A stretch of 64,000 nucleotides of DNA, from NCBI GenBank assembly GCA_947489685.1, contig CANLEM010000005.1, positions 62,001 through 126,000 on the forward strand, in the 5' to 3' direction. The notes under the pieces were generated by a model. That model saw only the letters and a program-made list of their open reading frames with translations. It had not been told where the DNA came from and did no database searches. Source of the stretch: an uncultured Aquimarina sp. (lineage in GTDB: Bacteria > Bacteroidota > Bacteroidia > Flavobacteriales > Flavobacteriaceae). Numbering within the stretch: the stretch's first letter is position 1; each line of letters begins with the position of its first letter. This document shows, piece by piece, positions 23,555 to 32,990 of this stretch. A program made the position numbers and the translations under genes.

Positions 23555-25960
23555 ATGAAAAGAGTCATTAAAAAAGTTGCAGTTGTCGGTTCAGGAATTA
23601 TGGGATCTGGCATTGCATGTCATTTTGCTAATATTGGTGCAGAAGTACTTTTATTAGACATCGTTCCGAGAGAACTAAACGACAAAGAAAAAGCAAAAGG
23701 TCTTACTTTGGAAGACAAGGTAGTCCGTAACCGGTTAGTGAATGATTCTCTTACCGCCGCTCTTAAATCCAAACCCTCTCCTATTTACAGTCAAAAATTT
23801 GCCAATCGTATCACTACAGGAAACCTTGAAGATGATATTGCTAAAGTTGCTGATGTAGATTGGATTATCGAGGTTGTAGTCGAAAGACTGGATATCAAAA
23901 AACTAGTTTTTGAAAGTTTAGAAAAGCATAGAACTCCAGGTACATTAATTACTTCTAATACATCTGGTATCCCTATAAAATTTATGAGTGAAGGAAGAAG
24001 TGAAGATTTCCAGAAACATTTCTGCGGAACACATTTCTTTAACCCTGCTCGATACTTAAAATTATTTGAAATTATTCCTGGTCCTAATACATCTAATGAA
24101 GTATTAGATTTCCTTAATGGATATGGAGAACAATATCTTGGTAAAACTTCGGTAGTTGCCAAAGATACTCCGGCTTTTATTGGTAACAGAATTGGTATTT
24201 TTAGTATCATGAGTTTATTCCATATGGTAAAAGATATGGGATTAACAATCGAGGAAGTAGACAAACTTACTGGTCCAGTAATTGGTCGTCCTAAATCAGC
24301 TACGTTTAGAACTGTTGATGTAGTTGGTCTTGATACTTTGGTTCATGTTGCTAACGGAATTGCAGACAACTGTCCTGATGATGAACGTCATGAGTTATTT
24401 AAACTACCTGATTTCATCAATACCATGATGGAAAACAAATGGTTGGGAAGTAAGTCAAAACAAGGGTTCTACAAAAAGAATGTAACTGCCGAAGGGAAAA
24501 GAGAAATTCTTTCTTTAGATCTTGATACATTAGAATATAGAGAAAAGAAAAGAGCTTCTTTTGCAACTATAGAAATGACTAAGACTATCGATAAAGTTAT
24601 TGATCGTTTTAAAGTTTTAGTTTCTGGAAAAGATAAAGCTGGAGAATTTTATCGTAAAAATCTTTCTGCTCTATTTGCATATGTATCTAACCGTATTCCA
24701 GAAATAACCGATGACTTATATAAGATAGATGACGCTATGAAAGCTGGTTTTGGATGGGAACATGGTCCTTTCCAGATTTGGGACGCGATAGGTGTTGAAA
24801 AAGGTATTGAAATGATGAAAGCTGAAGGTTATGAACCAGCAGCTTGGGTAACCGATATGATTGCTTCGGGTAATACTTCTTTCTATACTGTAAAAGAAGG
24901 AGCTACGTATTTTTATGATATACCAAGCAAGAAACAAGAAAAAATACCTGGTCAGGATTCATTTATTATCCTAGATAATATCCGCAAATCAGCTGAAGTA
25001 TTTAAAAATAGTGGTGTTGTCGTAGAAGATCTTGGAGATGGAATTTTGAATGTTGAATTCCAGAGTAAGATGAATACCATCGGAGGAGATGTTCTGGCTG
25101 GATTAAATAAAGCGATAGATATTGCCGAAAAAGATTTCCAAGGATTAGTAGTTGGTAATCAAGCTGCCAATTTCTCTGTAGGAGCCAATATTGGTATGAT
25201 CTTTATGATGGCCGTTGAGCAAGAGTATGACGAGTTAAACATGGCCATAAAATATTTCCAGGATTCTATGATGCGTATGCGTTACTCTGCTATCCCAACA
25301 GTTGTCGCTCCACACGGAATGGCACTTGGTGGTGGATGTGAGATTTCGCTTCATGCAGATAAAGTAGTTGCTGCTGCAGAAACATACATGGGACTTGTAG
25401 AGTTTGGTGTTGGTGTAATCCCTGGTGGTGGTGGATCTAAAGAGATGGCATTAAGAGCTGCAGATCTTTTCAAGAAAGATGATGTAGAACTTAATGTACT
25501 TCAAGAGCACTTCTTAACTATAGGTATGGCAAAAGTATCTACTTCGGCTTATGAAGCTTTTGATACTAATCTATTACAAAAGGGAAAGGATATAGTAGTC
25601 GTAAATAAAGATCGACAAATAGCTACAGCGAAGGCTCATGCCAAGTTAATGGCCGAGCAAGGATATACTCAGCCTCCACGTCGTAAAGATATCAAAGTAC
25701 TAGGAAAACAAGCCCTTGGGATGTTCTTAGTAGGTACCGACTCTATGGAAGCAAGTAGATATATCTCTGAGCACGATCATAAAATAGCTAATAAGCTTGG
25801 ATATGTAATGGCTGGTGGAGATTTATCAGAGCCAACTTTAGTAACAGAGCAATATTTACTCGACCTAGAACGTGAAGCTTTCTTGTCTTTATGTTCAGAA
25901 CGTAAGACTCTTGAACGTATCGAGCATATGTTAAAGAAAGGAAAACCTCTTAGAAACTAG
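23555..25960 (+). CDS. fadN: 3-hydroxyacyl-CoA dehydrogenase / enoyl-CoA hydratase (FadN type)
   Basis: This 801-aa bifunctional beta-oxidation enzyme has the dehydrogenase first. The NAD-binding loop is VAVVGSGIMGSGIACHFANI (residues ~8-27), the catalytic His-containing segment is HFFNPARYLKLFEI, and the C-terminal helical domains run to about residue 430. The enoyl-CoA hydratase is last, with the oxyanion-hole segments FSVGANIG and HGMALGGGCEISLH (about residues 535-610) and the catalytic Glu region VEFGVGVIPGGGGSKEM. This order is that of Bacillus FadN (YusL), the reverse of proteobacterial FadB. The gene order with fadA and fadE repeats the Bacillus fadNAE operon. Confidence 0.93.
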   Translation: MKRVIKKVAVVGSGIMGSGIACHFANIGAEVLLLDIVPRELNDKEKAKGLTLEDKVVRNRLVNDSLTAALKSKPSPIYSQKFANRITTGNLEDDIAKVADVDWIIEVVVERLDIKKLVFESLEKHRTPGTLITSNTSGIPIKFMSEGRSEDFQKHFCGTHFFNPARYLKLFEIIPGPNTSNEVLDFLNGYGEQYLGKTSVVAKDTPAFIGNRIGIFSIMSLFHMVKDMGLTIEEVDKLTGPVIGRPKSATFRTVDVVGLDTLVHVANGIADNCPDDERHELFKLPDFINTMMENKWLGSKSKQGFYKKNVTAEGKREILSLDLDTLEYREKKRASFATIEMTKTIDKVIDRFKVLVSGKDKAGEFYRKNLSALFAYVSNRIPEITDDLYKIDDAMKAGFGWEHGPFQIWDAIGVEKGIEMMKAEGYEPAAWVTDMIASGNTSFYTVKEGATYFYDIPSKKQEKIPGQDSFIILDNIRKSAEVFKNSGVVVEDLGDGILNVEFQSKMNTIGGDVLAGLNKAIDIAEKDFQGLVVGNQAANFSVGANIGMIFMMAVEQEYDELNMAIKYFQDSMMRMRYSAIPTVVAPHGMALGGGCEISLHADKVVAAAETYMGLVEFGVGVIPGGGGSKEMALRAADLFKKDDVELNVLQEHFLTIGMAKVSTSAYEAFDTNLLQKGKDIVVVNKDRQIATAKAHAKLMAEQGYTQPPRRKDIKVLGKQALGMFLVGTDSMEASRYISEHDHKIANKLGYVMAGGDLSEPTLVTEQYLLDLEREAFLSLCSERKTLERIEHMLKKGKPLRN

Positions 25961-25982
25961 AACACCGAAAAAGAAAAAAGAA

Positions 25983-27173
25983 ATGAAAACAGCATATATA
26001 GTAAAAGCATATAGAACAGCCGTAGGAAAAGCACCTCGCGGAGTGTTCAGATTTAAAAGAACAGATGAGCTTGCTGCAGAGACTATTCAGCATATGATGA
26101 CAGAGCTACCGCAATTAGATAAAGCTCGTATCGATGATGTAATTGTTGGTAATGCTATGCCAGAAGGATCGCAAGGACTTAATATGGCACGTCTTATCTC
26201 GTTAATGGGATTAAATTCTATTGATGTACCAGGAGTAACTGTAAATAGATTTTGTTCTTCGGGAATAGAAACTATTGGTATTGCAGCAGCAAAAATACAA
26301 GCCGGAATGGCAGATTGTATTATTGCCGGAGGAGCAGAAAGTATGAGTTCTGTACCTATGACTGGATATAAAACAGAACTTAATTATGACCTGGCAAACT
26401 CTGGTCATGCCGATTATTACTGGGGAATGGGTAATACAGCAGAAGCTGTTGCCGACCAGTTCAAAGTATCGCGAGCTGATCAAGATGAATTTGCATATAA
26501 CTCACATATGAAAGCTTTAAAAGCACAAGCCGAAAATCGTTTTCAGGATCAGATCGTACCTATTACGGTTGATCAGGTTTATGTTGATGCTAACGGTAAA
26601 AAAGCAACAAAATCATATACCGTAAACAAAGACGAAGGTCCTCGTGCAGGAACTAGCAAAGAAGTTCTTGGTAAACTTCGTCCTGTTTTTGCTGCAGGTG
26701 GTAGTGTTACCGCTGGTAATTCTTCTCAAATGAGTGATGGTGCAGCATTTGTGATGGTAATGAGTGAAGAAATGGTAAAAGAATTAAATCTTGAGCCTAT
26801 TGCACGAATGGTAAACTATGCCGCTGCTGGTGTGGAGCCAAGAATTATGGGTATTGGTCCCGTAAAAGCAATTCCTAAAGCACTAAAACAAGCTGGATTA
26901 AAACAAGAAGATATTGAATTAATAGAGCTTAATGAAGCCTTTGCTTCTCAATCACTTGCAGTGATGAGAGAACTTGGGTTGAATCAAGATATTGTAAATG
27001 TAAATGGTGGAGCTATTGCATTAGGTCACCCATTAGGATGTACCGGAGCTAAACTATCGGTACAGTTATTTGATGAAATGCGTAAGCGTGACATGAAAGG
27101 AAAGTATGGTATGGTTACCATGTGTGTAGGAACTGGACAAGGTGCCGCTGGTATCTATGAATTTTTGAACTAA
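25983..27173 (+). CDS. fadA: acetyl-CoA C-acyltransferase (3-ketoacyl-CoA thiolase)
   Basis: This 396-aa thiolase catalyses the last beta-oxidation step, 3-ketoacyl-CoA + CoA to acetyl-CoA + shortened acyl-CoA. The active-site Cys is in [12 protein letters not shown] (about residue 90). The catalytic His is in [15 protein letters not shown] and the second Cys in [13 protein letters not shown] near the C-terminus. It lies 22 nt downstream of fadN and 31 nt upstream of fadE, so the three are one transcript and their products probably form a functional set. Confidence 0.94.
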   Translation: MKTAYIVKAYRTAVGKAPRGVFRFKRTDELAAETIQHMMTELPQLDKARIDDVIVGNAMPEGSQGLNMARLISLMGLNSIDVPGVTVNRFCSSGIETIGIAAAKIQAGMADCIIAGGAESMSSVPMTGYKTELNYDLANSGHADYYWGMGNTAEAVADQFKVSRADQDEFAYNSHMKALKAQAENRFQDQIVPITVDQVYVDANGKKATKSYTVNKDEGPRAGTSKEVLGKLRPVFAAGGSVTAGNSSQMSDGAAFVMVMSEEMVKELNLEPIARMVNYAAAGVEPRIMGIGPVKAIPKALKQAGLKQEDIELIELNEAFASQSLAVMRELGLNQDIVNVNGGAIALGHPLGCTGAKLSVQLFDEMRKRDMKGKYGMVTMCVGTGQGAAGIYEFLN

Positions 27174-27204
27174 AAAAAAGATAAAAGAAAATAATACGAA
27201 TAAG

Positions 27205-29016
27205 ATGAGTACTGAAACTGTAAATAAAGATATTCTTAGAGGAGGACAATTCCTAGTTAAAGAAACCAAAGCTGAAGATGTATTTACTCCAGAGGATTTT
27301 TCTGAGGAGCAAAAAATGATGCGTGATAGCGCTAGAGAATTTGTAGACCGTGAACTATGGGCGCATTGGGAAAAATTTGAATCAAAAGATTACGCATACA
27401 CAGAGCAGTGTATGAAAAAAGCTGGTGAGCTTGGTCTTTTGGGTGTTGCCGTGCCTGAAGATTATGATGGATTAGGAATGGGATTTGTGTCTACTATGTT
27501 GGTATGTGATTATATCTCTGGAGCTACAGGTTCATTTAGTACTGCCTTTGGTGCGCATACCGGTATTGGTACTATGCCTATCTCATTATACGGGAATGAA
27601 GAGCAAAAGAAGAAATACGTTTCTAAACTAGCAACCGGTGAGTGGATGGGAGCATATTGTTTGACCGAGCCTGGTGCTGGGTCTGATGCTAACTCTGGTA
27701 AAACCAAAGCTGTACTGTCTGACGACGGAAAACATTATTTAATTTCTGGTCAGAAAATGTGGATCTCTAATGCAGGCTTCTGTAATGTAATGATTGTTTT
27801 TGCTCGTATTGAGGACGACAAAAACATTACTGGATTTATTGTAGAGAATGATCCTTCTAATGGAATTACACTTGGTGACGAAGAAAAGAAATTAGGTATT
27901 CACTCTTCTTCTACTCGTCAGGTATTTTTTAGTGACACCAAAGTACCAGTAGAAAATATGTTATCCGAAAGAGGTAACGGTTTTAAAATTGCAATGAATG
28001 CACTTAACGTTGGTCGTATCAAATTAGCTGCAGCTTGTTTGGATGCACAACGTAGAGTAATTGGTGAAGCAACAAAATATGCAAATGAGCGTATCCAGTT
28101 TAAAACACCAATCATGAATTTTGGAGCTATTAAGTCCAAAATTGCTGAAATGGCAACAAGCACATACGCTGGAGAATCTGCTTCATATAGAGCAGCAAAA
28201 AATATTGAAGATAGAATTGCTATCCGTCAAGCCGAAGGAAATACGCATCAAGAAGCAGAATTAAAAGGAGTTGAAGAATATGCTATAGAATGTTCTATTC
28301 TAAAAGTAGCAGTTTCTGAAGATGTACAAAGTACTGCAGACGAAGGTCTTCAGATCTTTGGAGGTATGGGATTCTCTGCAGATACTCCTATGGAATCTGC
28401 TTGGAGAGATGCTCGTATTTCTCGTATTTATGAAGGTACTAATGAGATCAATCGTATGTTGGCCGTAGGTATGCTTGTTAAAAAAGCAATGAAAGGTCAT
28501 GTTGATCTTTTAGGTCCTGCAATGAAGGTAGCCGATGAATTAACAGGTATCCCTTCATTTGATACTCCGGACTACTCTACATTGTTTGCTGAAGAAAAAG
28601 AGATTGTAGCTAAACTTAAGAAAGTATTTTTAATGGTTGCGGGATCTGCTGTTCAAAAATTTGGACCTAAATTAGAAGAGCACCAACAATTATTGATGGC
28701 AGCCTCAGATATTCTTATTGAAATCTATATGGCAGAATCTACTATTCTGCGTACCGAGAAAAACGCAAAACGTTTTGGTGAAGATACTCAGGAAATTCAG
28801 ATCGCTATGTCTCAATTATATCTGTACAATGCAGTTGATATTGCAATCAAAAAAGGAAAAGAGGCTATCGTTTCTTTCGCCGAAGGTGATGAACAGAGAA
28901 TGATGTTAATGGGTCTTAAACGTTTTACCAAATATGCTAATCAACCTAATGTTGTAGCATTAAGAACTAAAATTGCTGATAAAATTGCCGAAGAAAACGG
29001 ATATTTCTTAGGATAA
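27205..29016 (+). CDS. fadE: acyl-CoA dehydrogenase (FadE, long form)
   Basis: This 603-aa FAD-dependent acyl-CoA dehydrogenase performs the first oxidation step. The signature segments are AYCLTEPGAGSDANSGKT (about residues 150-167), MWISNAGFCNV (about 192-202) and QIFGGMGFSADTPMESAWRD with RISRIYEGTNEI (about 382-415). An extra ~180-residue C-terminal domain, as in Bacillus FadE, follows the catalytic core. It is last in the marR operon and followed by two hairpins, the second a strong terminator. Confidence 0.93.
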   Translation: MSTETVNKDILRGGQFLVKETKAEDVFTPEDFSEEQKMMRDSAREFVDRELWAHWEKFESKDYAYTEQCMKKAGELGLLGVAVPEDYDGLGMGFVSTMLVCDYISGATGSFSTAFGAHTGIGTMPISLYGNEEQKKKYVSKLATGEWMGAYCLTEPGAGSDANSGKTKAVLSDDGKHYLISGQKMWISNAGFCNVMIVFARIEDDKNITGFIVENDPSNGITLGDEEKKLGIHSSSTRQVFFSDTKVPVENMLSERGNGFKIAMNALNVGRIKLAAACLDAQRRVIGEATKYANERIQFKTPIMNFGAIKSKIAEMATSTYAGESASYRAAKNIEDRIAIRQAEGNTHQEAELKGVEEYAIECSILKVAVSEDVQSTADEGLQIFGGMGFSADTPMESAWRDARISRIYEGTNEINRMLAVGMLVKKAMKGHVDLLGPAMKVADELTGIPSFDTPDYSTLFAEEKEIVAKLKKVFLMVAGSAVQKFGPKLEEHQQLLMAASDILIEIYMAESTILRTEKNAKRFGEDTQEIQIAMSQLYLYNAVDIAIKKGKEAIVSFAEGDEQRMMLMGLKRFTKYANQPNVVALRTKIADKIAEENGYFLG

Positions 29017-29033
29017 TTATAAGTCATATTGCC

Positions 29034-29117
29034 CTCCCTATGGCATTAAACTAGGGAGTTGTTTAATTTTGATTTAAGAACCCGCCTTTTTATATTGGGT
29101 AAAAGGCGGGTTTTTTA
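29034..29117 (+). terminator. double terminator after fadE
   Basis: A 7-bp hairpin (29034-29040 with 29052-29058) is followed by a perfect 12-bp stem rich in GC (29079-29090 with 29101-29112) and a T-tract. The second is a clear intrinsic terminator. Confidence 0.85.
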
Positions 29118-29739
29118 TTTATATATAGGCAATTTTTTCTTGCAAACCCAATACGAGAATCAGGTTATAAACCTAAATAACAATCAATTACCATGATTTT
29201 GATACGTTTTTAAGTATAATTCTAATAATTTATCAACACGAAAACGTTGTAGTAACTTAATAACTCGTACAAATTGAATATTTCGTAATAACTTAGTGAA
29301 AATTTAACACAAGAAACACTTTTACAAACAAAAAACTATTAATTATGAAATTCACTTATGTTCCAACGAAAATCGGAAATTTGTTTGAGCCACTTTTATC
29401 ATACAACATAGATATCTCTTCTTAATTTGATAAAATAATACTCTTTTTTATTTTTTAGATCTAATATCAAGAAAGAATCATTCTGTAACAGCAATAATTA
29501 ATCGTTACGTATACGCTTAAAAAAGTAAGAAATTTATATTCATTCGAATCATTATAAATCTTACTGCACTGTAAGTCAATTTTCTACAAATTAAATACAA
29601 TTGACCAGTATATGATAATCTTACTTATGTAGATATTATTTTCCAGAAAATTTTCCTGTAGTATCGTTAGTAGATTCAATTTCTACTCATTTACACAAAC
29701 TCTTATTTATCATCGAATTAAACTTAAAAAATTGCAAAA
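29118..29739. other. long amylase leader region
   Basis: About 620 bp hold no recognised gene. Contents are one arm of a 23-bp inverted repeat (29230-29252), a possible 26-codon ORF (29345-29425, MKFTYVPTKIGNLFEPLLSY start), and an imperfect 40-nt hairpin (29525-29564) with ATTCGAAT in its loop. No TAnnTTTG box stands out close to the amylase start, so the promoter is not located. Confidence 0.5.
29230..29252. repeat. 23-bp inverted repeat, left arm
   Basis: The exact reverse complement of these 23 bases occurs at 40847-40869. The element contains GAAAACGTTG, resembling half of the LacI-family operator GAAAACGTTTTC, and TTATCAACA, a near DnaA-box; neither role is established. Confidence 0.75.
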
Positions 29740-32022
29740 ATGAAACGAAAAAATGTAAAATCAATTATAGTACTGATCTTGCTATTTATACTCCCTTTTA
29801 TAAGCAAGGCGCAGGACGAAGACGTATTGTTCCAGGCTTTTGACTGGAATGTACAAAACCAACCAGCTGGTCAAACTTGGTACGATGTAGTGTCCCAAAG
29901 TAGAAATGCAATTAATGATGCTGGCATTGACCTCATATGGATGCCACCACCAAGTAATTCTGCTGCACCTCAGGGCTATTTACCCAGAGAGCTTTATAAT
30001 TTTGACAGTGCCTACGGAACAGAGGCTCAATTAAGAAATTTAATTAATCAATACCACTCTCTGGACATAAGAGTAATAAGTGATATCGTTATTAATCATA
30101 GAGTAGGTTCTAATGATGCTGTTACATTTACAAATCCGGCATGGCCAACCTATTACATCACTGCAGATGATGAAGGAAGAAATTTTGTAAATTTCCCTGT
30201 TAATTTCAGTATCAACAATGATTTTTTCCCTGGTACAGATTTAAAAGCAGATGGGTCTAGCGGAGGGTTTGCCGCAGCAAGAGACTTAGATCACGAAAAT
30301 CCTGAAGTACGTCAAGAAATTATTCGATGGATGAATTTCCTGAAAAATGATTTAGGATTTGACGGATGGAGATACGATTTTGTTCATGGATACAATCCTA
30401 TCTACAACAAAGAATATAACGATGCTACAAATCCATATTTTGCCGTTGGTGAATTATTAGAAAGTAGTAGAGTACAAACCAATAACTTTGTAAATTGGAC
30501 TCAAGGGTCTTCTTCTGCGTTTGACTTTAATACCAAGGTAAGTTTACAGAATGCTATCAGAGATAATAATTTATCATATTTAAGAGATTTTTCTGGAAAC
30601 CCTTCAGGAATGATCGGTATCAATCCGACAAAATCTGTAACTTTTTTAGATAACCACGATACTGGAGAAGCCCAACAATGTTGTGGATCTAACTTTGTAT
30701 TTCCTGGAGGAGAAACCAACCTCAGAAAAGGGTATGCATATATTCTAACACATCCAGGTATCCCTATGGTTTTCTGGACCCACTTTTTTAATACTGGATC
30801 AGGTGTACGTGATGCAATCAAAGATTTAATTGCCATTCGAAAAGATGTAAGAGTATTTTCTGGTTCTTCGATAAATATTGCAGAAGCAAGAAATGATTTA
30901 TATGCTGCGTATATCGATGGAAGAAACGGTACCATTGCTATGAAATTAGGAAGTGGGAACTGGTCTCCTGATGGAAGCGGTTGGACATTGAGAACTTCGG
31001 GTACAGATTATGCCGTTTGGACTAATGGAGGAGATACAACTGGTGGAGGTGAAACGGTCGATCCGTTTACAGTTAATTTCTTCAAACCAAATGGATGGGG
31101 TAATAACATCAACGCATATTTCTTTGATGCTAATGCCAATGCAACTTTACCAGGAACCTCGGGATGGCCAGGGCAATCTATGACAAATATAGCAGGAACC
31201 AATTGGTATTCGTATACGGTAACACCACAAGCCGGAACAGCCGCGAACAATATTAGAGTAATTTTTAATGATGGTAATAATCAAACTGCTAACTTATCGA
31301 GAAGTACCGATGGGTGGTACAAAGATAATAGTTGGTCAAATACGTGTCCAAGTAACTGTAGTGGTTCTACGACTCCTAATAATGTTACATTAAACTTTAG
31401 AAAGCCCGGTGGCGGTTGGGGTAACCTTACAAATATGTACCTATATAATAAAGTAACCAATAGCACTTTATCAGGAACTGCAGGATGGCCAGGACAAAGA
31501 ATGAATGCAGTAAGTGGCACATCATGGTGCAGAGAAACATTTACCATACCAAATGGGGTAAATCCAAATGATATCGGAGTTGTATTTAACAATGGAAGCG
31601 GACAGCAAACAGTTGACCTAACAAGGGGCATAGATGGTTGGTTTAGGGTCACGGGATCGCAAAATGGCAAAAGAACAGGAACTTGGTCTAATAATTGCCC
31701 AACAGGTTGTCCGTCTAGAAGTGTAATAGTATCTGTAGATAATGATGGTAAGATTGATCTTACGCTTAGCGAAGTAATACTCTCACCAAATCCAATTACA
31801 AATCAAACCAAATTGTATTTAACGACTCAAAATAAGGGAATGTTAGAAGTAACCGTTTCAAATATTTTAGGGCAATCAAAAACAATTTATAGCAAAATTG
31901 CTAAACCTGGTAATCAAATCATCGATATTAACAGTGATACGATTAAACAATCAGGAATATATTTCTACACCATAAAATTAAACGGAAATACTTTAGACCA
32001 ATTAAAAGCCATTAAACAATAA
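29740..32022 (+). CDS. secreted alpha-amylase (GH13) with starch-binding modules and T9SS tail
   Basis: This 760-aa secreted enzyme hydrolyses alpha-1,4-glucans. The signal peptide ends at ISKAQ. The GH13 (beta/alpha)8 domain (about residues 26-435) has the catalytic triad: nucleophile Asp in GWRYDFVHGY (about 210), acid Glu in AVGELLE (about 237) and Asp in FLDNHDTG (about 306). Two related starch-binding modules follow (about 440-535 and 545-645), both with the WPGQ motif and both resembling CBM26. The last ~75 residues (ILSPNPITNQTKLYL onward) are a type A T9SS sorting domain, so it is exported by T9SS. A terminator hairpin follows; the CBM9 lipoprotein comes next. Confidence 0.93.
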   Translation: MKRKNVKSIIVLILLFILPFISKAQDEDVLFQAFDWNVQNQPAGQTWYDVVSQSRNAINDAGIDLIWMPPPSNSAAPQGYLPRELYNFDSAYGTEAQLRNLINQYHSLDIRVISDIVINHRVGSNDAVTFTNPAWPTYYITADDEGRNFVNFPVNFSINNDFFPGTDLKADGSSGGFAAARDLDHENPEVRQEIIRWMNFLKNDLGFDGWRYDFVHGYNPIYNKEYNDATNPYFAVGELLESSRVQTNNFVNWTQGSSSAFDFNTKVSLQNAIRDNNLSYLRDFSGNPSGMIGINPTKSVTFLDNHDTGEAQQCCGSNFVFPGGETNLRKGYAYILTHPGIPMVFWTHFFNTGSGVRDAIKDLIAIRKDVRVFSGSSINIAEARNDLYAAYIDGRNGTIAMKLGSGNWSPDGSGWTLRTSGTDYAVWTNGGDTTGGGETVDPFTVNFFKPNGWGNNINAYFFDANANATLPGTSGWPGQSMTNIAGTNWYSYTVTPQAGTAANNIRVIFNDGNNQTANLSRSTDGWYKDNSWSNTCPSNCSGSTTPNNVTLNFRKPGGGWGNLTNMYLYNKVTNSTLSGTAGWPGQRMNAVSGTSWCRETFTIPNGVNPNDIGVVFNNGSGQQTVDLTRGIDGWFRVTGSQNGKRTGTWSNNCPTGCPSRSVIVSVDNDGKIDLTLSEVILSPNPITNQTKLYLTTQNKGMLEVTVSNILGQSKTIYSKIAKPGNQIIDINSDTIKQSGIYFYTIKLNGNTLDQLKAIKQ

Positions 32023-32071
32023 TCATTTTTTCTTATTTTCACTTTCGGTGATTATTCTGTTTGAAAAGTAT

Positions 32072-32108
32072 GCGGTTGTTACTTATTTATAAGTAGCAAC
32101 CGCTTTTT
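32072..32108 (+). terminator. amylase gene terminator
   Basis: A 15-bp stem with one G-U pair (32072-32086 with 32089-32103) and a 2-nt apex is followed by TTTTT. As drawn the apex must open by a pair or two. Confidence 0.8.
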
Positions 32109-32156
32109 AAATATTGTTTACTACTTTTATAAGAAATTAAGACGTTAATCCAACCT

Positions 32157-32957
32157 ATGAATCAATCAATATTTCCTTTATTTATAGCCTTACTATTAAT
32201 TTTTGGCTGTAATAATGAATCAAAAACAGCGATAAAAAAATCTTTTGCTCTTACAGCTACTATAGACTCTTCTGATCGCAGTCCTAAGGTTGATCACCAA
32301 ATAAGAGAAGTAAAAAAAGCGACCATTGTTCCTAAAATTGATGGAGATATGAATGATCCTATTTGGAACGAAGTAATATGGTATGGTTTGGATCAAAAAT
32401 GGCTTGGAGCACCTTATAAATTTGATGATTTTTTTGGGCGATATAAACTGGTTTGGACTCCCGAAGCTTTATATCTTTTGGTAGAAATAAAAGATAATAT
32501 ACTATATGACCAAAATAAAGATCCTTTGACACTTTGGTGGGATGACGACTGTGTCGAAATTTTTGTAGATGCCGATAACTCTGGCGGAGGTCATCAATAC
32601 AATAACAATGCTTTTGCATATCATGTTGCATTAGATGGTAATGTGGTTGATCTTGGGGAGGATCAAAAACCTTTACTTTATAACAATCATGTAACCACAA
32701 AACGAGTGACCAAAAATGATGTTTCGGTTTGGGAGTTTGAAATTATAGTATATGATGACACTTATAAAGAAGGGCAAATTAATGACCCTGTAGTATTAAC
32801 CAAAGATCAAAAACTTGGTTTTGCTCTTGCATACAATGATAATGATGGTAGCAAAGAGCGTGAAAATTTCATAGGTTCGGTTTTTGTTCCAGGAGAAGAT
32901 AAAAATCAAGGCTGGATCAATGCCGATATTTTTGGGACTATTATACTTCGGGAATAA
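32157..32957 (+). CDS. CBM9-like sugar-binding lipoprotein
   Basis: This 266-aa lipoprotein has its lipobox at IFGC (residues ~15-18). The mature domain matches carbohydrate-binding family 9-like proteins: IDGDMNDPIWNEVIWY (about residues 60-76), YKLVWTPEALYLLVEIKDN, the WWDDDCVEIFVDADNSGGGH motif and a final NQGWINADIFGTIIL. It is probably anchored at the outer membrane and binds glycan or reducing ends. Its position right behind a secreted amylase suggests a starch or related polysaccharide. The MFS gene follows immediately in the same reading frame. Confidence 0.82.
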   Translation: MNQSIFPLFIALLLIFGCNNESKTAIKKSFALTATIDSSDRSPKVDHQIREVKKATIVPKIDGDMNDPIWNEVIWYGLDQKWLGAPYKFDDFFGRYKLVWTPEALYLLVEIKDNILYDQNKDPLTLWWDDDCVEIFVDADNSGGGHQYNNNAFAYHVALDGNVVDLGEDQKPLLYNNHVTTKRVTKNDVSVWEFEIIVYDDTYKEGQINDPVVLTKDQKLGFALAYNDNDGSKERENFIGSVFVPGEDKNQGWINADIFGTIILRE

Positions 32958-32990
32958 ACATCTATATTAGAACTCAAACATACTTTTACT

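Noticed and set aside
23791..24264. 157-aa antisense reading frame within fadN
   Set aside because: It is a codon-bias shadow of fadN on the other strand, with no family similarity, start context or promoter.
29230..29252. Replication origin or DnaA-box cluster
   Set aside because: TTATCAACA is one base off the DnaA consensus and occurs once at each repeat arm only; no cluster and no dnaA/dnaN genes are near.
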